NCBI GenBank assembly: GCA_019638625.1
Contig: JAHBTK010000002.1
Location: 558,001-622,000 of the forward strand
Direction of reading: 5' to 3'
Source: Chitinophagaceae bacterium
GTDB lineage: Bacteria > Bacteroidota > Bacteroidia > Chitinophagales > Chitinophagaceae
Length of the DNA stretch: 64,000 nucleotides
Shown piece by piece: positions 62,610 to 64,000 of this stretch; positions within the stretch are counted from its first letter, which is position 1, and every line of letters starts with the position of its first letter. The notes beneath the pieces are model-generated. The model ran no database searches, had not been told where the DNA came from, and saw nothing but the letters and a program-made list of their open reading frames with translations. The position numbers were made by a program, and so were the translations under genes.

Positions 62610-64000
62610 ATGTCAAACGAAAACCCTCAAGTTTCCGCTAATCAGGATGAAACCGAAGTATTTTTTCAGTCAAAAGTTTTAGGCCATCCCTCCGGGTTGT
62701 TTGTTTTGTTCTTCACCGAAATGTGGGAACGGTTCTCCTTTTACGGCATGCGGGCCCTGCTGGTAATGTTCCTTACTGCCAGCCTTATGGACGGAGGTTG
62801 GAACTGGACCCGCGAACAGGCAATGGCATTGTTTGGCTCCTACGTAGGGCTGGTATATCTTTCTACCATGCTGGGAGGTTATTTTGCCGATAAGATTATC
62901 GGTTACCGGTGGGCGGTAGTTGTGGGGGCGTTCCTGATGACCCTGGGTCACGGATCAATGGCAGTGGAAACACCCTTTTTTATATACCTAGGACTGATAC
63001 TACTGGTTTTTGGAAATGGCTTTTTCAAGCCCAATATGACATCTATTATTTCCGAAATGTATAAAACCCGCCCTGAAAAGAAGGATGGCGCCTATACGAT
63101 ATTTTATATGGGCGTAAACTCCGGTGCATTCTTCGGTATCCTGCTCTGCGGCTACCTGGGCGAAAAAGTGGGATGGAGCTGGGGCTTCGGTTTGGCAGGT
63201 GTTTTCATGCTGTTCGGGTTGCTGCAGTTCTGGCTGGCGCAGAATATTTTCGGCAATATCGGTTTAAAGCCGGTGAAAAAACCAAAAGCAGCTATTGCGG
63301 CCAAAGAAATGGACGGCGATAGGCAGAACCCTTTTACGGCATGGCAGCTGGTATTGATCGGCATCATGGTGGCGTTGGGATTGCTCTGGATCATTTTCGA
63401 GCCCGCTAAAATTATCTCTAACGGCAAGATGGACCTGTTTGATTTTTCCGTTATGGGCATTAGCGGCAATAACTTTACCATATTGGCGGCGTTAGCGCTT
63501 TTTATCATATTACTGTTCTACCGCTTTACCGTGTATTCGCCACTCACACGCGATAAAATGATAGCGGTTTCCTTTTTCGCATTTCTCACTATTTTCTTCT
63601 GGGCAATTTTTGAGCAGTCGCCCGGCACCCTCACCATTTTTGCCAGGGATTATACCAACCGGGTGCTGGAGGGCAGCTCCGGTACTATTTTCAAGGTAGT
63701 GAACGGGCTGATCACCATTGTTCCATTGTCCATTATTACGTGGGTATTGCTGAAATTGTTCGGGCAAACATTTAAAAAATATGCTGTTTCCAATATCATC
63801 CTGGGTAGCAGTTTTGTAATTGTATGGAGCATTGCCATATGGATGCTCTATAACCAGTTCCAGGAAAAATCGCTTGAAGTCCCCGCCTCCTGGTTTGGTA
63901 CCCTGAACTCATTGTTCATCATCAGCCTGGCGCCGTTATTTTCCAAATGGTGGGAGAGCAAGTACAACCCCACAGCCAATGCCAAATACGCCATCGGCAT
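62610..64000 (+). CDS. POT/PTR2-family oligopeptide transporter, second copy (cut by window end)
   Basis: The frame is open from the ATG at 62610 to the window end (463 codons), so the C-terminus lies outside. The N-terminal tail is about 30 residues longer and acidic (MSNENPQVSANQDETEVFFQ) than in the first copy. Then the same proton-coupling motif appears, TEMWERFSFYGMRALL, followed by YFADKIIGYRWAV, FFKPNMTSIISEMYK and the PTR2 signature FYMGVNSGAFFGILLCGYLG. FWAIFEQSPGTLTIFA lies in a later helix. The tandem copies differ clearly in sequence, so they are old duplicates that may take different peptides rather than a recent repeat. Confidence 0.93.
   Translation, partial: MSNENPQVSANQDETEVFFQSKVLGHPSGLFVLFFTEMWERFSFYGMRALLVMFLTASLMDGGWNWTREQAMALFGSYVGLVYLSTMLGGYFADKIIGYRWAVVVGAFLMTLGHGSMAVETPFFIYLGLILLVFGNGFFKPNMTSIISEMYKTRPEKKDGAYTIFYMGVNSGAFFGILLCGYLGEKVGWSWGFGLAGVFMLFGLLQFWLAQNIFGNIGLKPVKKPKAAIAAKEMDGDRQNPFTAWQLVLIGIMVALGLLWIIFEPAKIISNGKMDLFDFSVMGISGNNFTILAALALFIILLFYRFTVYSPLTRDKMIAVSFFAFLTIFFWAIFEQSPGTLTIFARDYTNRVLEGSSGTIFKVVNGLITIVPLSIITWVLLKLFGQTFKKYAVSNIILGSSFVIVWSIAIWMLYNQFQEKSLEVPASWFGTLNSLFIISLAPLFSKWWESKYNPTANAKYAIG

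Overview
The window looks like chromosomal DNA of a Bacteroidota bacterium, most likely family Chitinophagaceae. The evidence is a MurF-alanine racemase fusion, the lipoprotein GldH, an ExbB-ExbD-ExbD-TonB operon, a DUF2723 membrane protein, tandem POT peptide transporters, a DUF5117-type metalloprotease, and promoters of the Bacteroidota form (-33 TTTG / -7 TAnnTTTG, spacing near 19 nt). Genes are densely packed, often overlapping by a few bases. There is no phage, insertion sequence, rRNA operon, CRISPR array or classical defence island. The window is mostly core metabolism and cell-envelope biology.

Layout. 1-3.1 kb (+): 5-oxoprolinase genes pxpB (cut by the window edge), pxpC and pxpA, followed by an NRAMP-like transporter. 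3.2-5.2 kb (-): a membrane-bound nucleotide-sugar 4,6-dehydratase. 5.6-7.8 kb (-): ddl, a PASTA-repeat membrane protein and a rhodanese. 8.0-8.2 kb (-): a candidate small RNA with its own promoter and terminator. 8.3-16.6 kb: a helical-repeat protein, a nested palindrome cluster, a small secreted coiled-coil protein, then a + run of DUF2723 protein, ABC-F ATPase and a SelW-like redox protein. 16.7-21.7 kb (-): sbcD-sbcC with a near-perfect hairpin in the upstream region. 21.8-24.9 kb (+): DoxX, YdeI-like, ComB-like and a Tat-exported Gfo/Idh/MocA oxidoreductase. 25.2-28.3 kb (-): yicC-gldH-histidine kinase-response regulator. 28.6-30.6 kb (+): helix-hairpin-helix protein and acyl-CoA dehydrogenase. 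30.6-33.8 kb (-): metalloprotease and a Crp/Fnr regulator. 34-37 kb (+): exbB-exbD-exbD-tonB. 37.2-40.4 kb (-): a small hypothetical protein, a CPA2 antiporter and a YkgJ-type cysteine-cluster protein. 40.6-47.2 kb (+): gcvP, an MDR oxidoreductase, an ECF sigma factor and a lytic transglycosylase, with a CAT-anticodon tRNA on the other strand. 47.3-50.3 kb (-): pabB, an Asp-rich protein and purA. 50.6-53.1 kb (+): murF-alr. 53.5-59.5 kb (-): the cell-shape set mreB-mreC-mreD-mrdA-rodA. 59.6-60.9 kb (-): purD. 61.1-64 kb (+): two POT transporters, the second cut by the window edge.

How the genes fit together. Peptidoglycan and cell shape dominate. Alr makes D-Ala, Ddl makes D-Ala-D-Ala and MurF adds it to the precursor. 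MreBCD, PBP2 and RodA form the elongasome, and a lytic transglycosylase and a PASTA protein probably act on the finished wall. Energised outer-membrane transport (ExbBD/TonB), gliding or secretion (GldH) and peptide uptake (POT) complete the envelope theme. Genome maintenance is represented by SbcCD.

No obviously new multi-gene system is visible. The most notable unexplained signals are non-coding: the candidate small RNA near 8.1 kb, a palindrome family found at three convergent gene junctions, and the long hairpin upstream of sbcDC.
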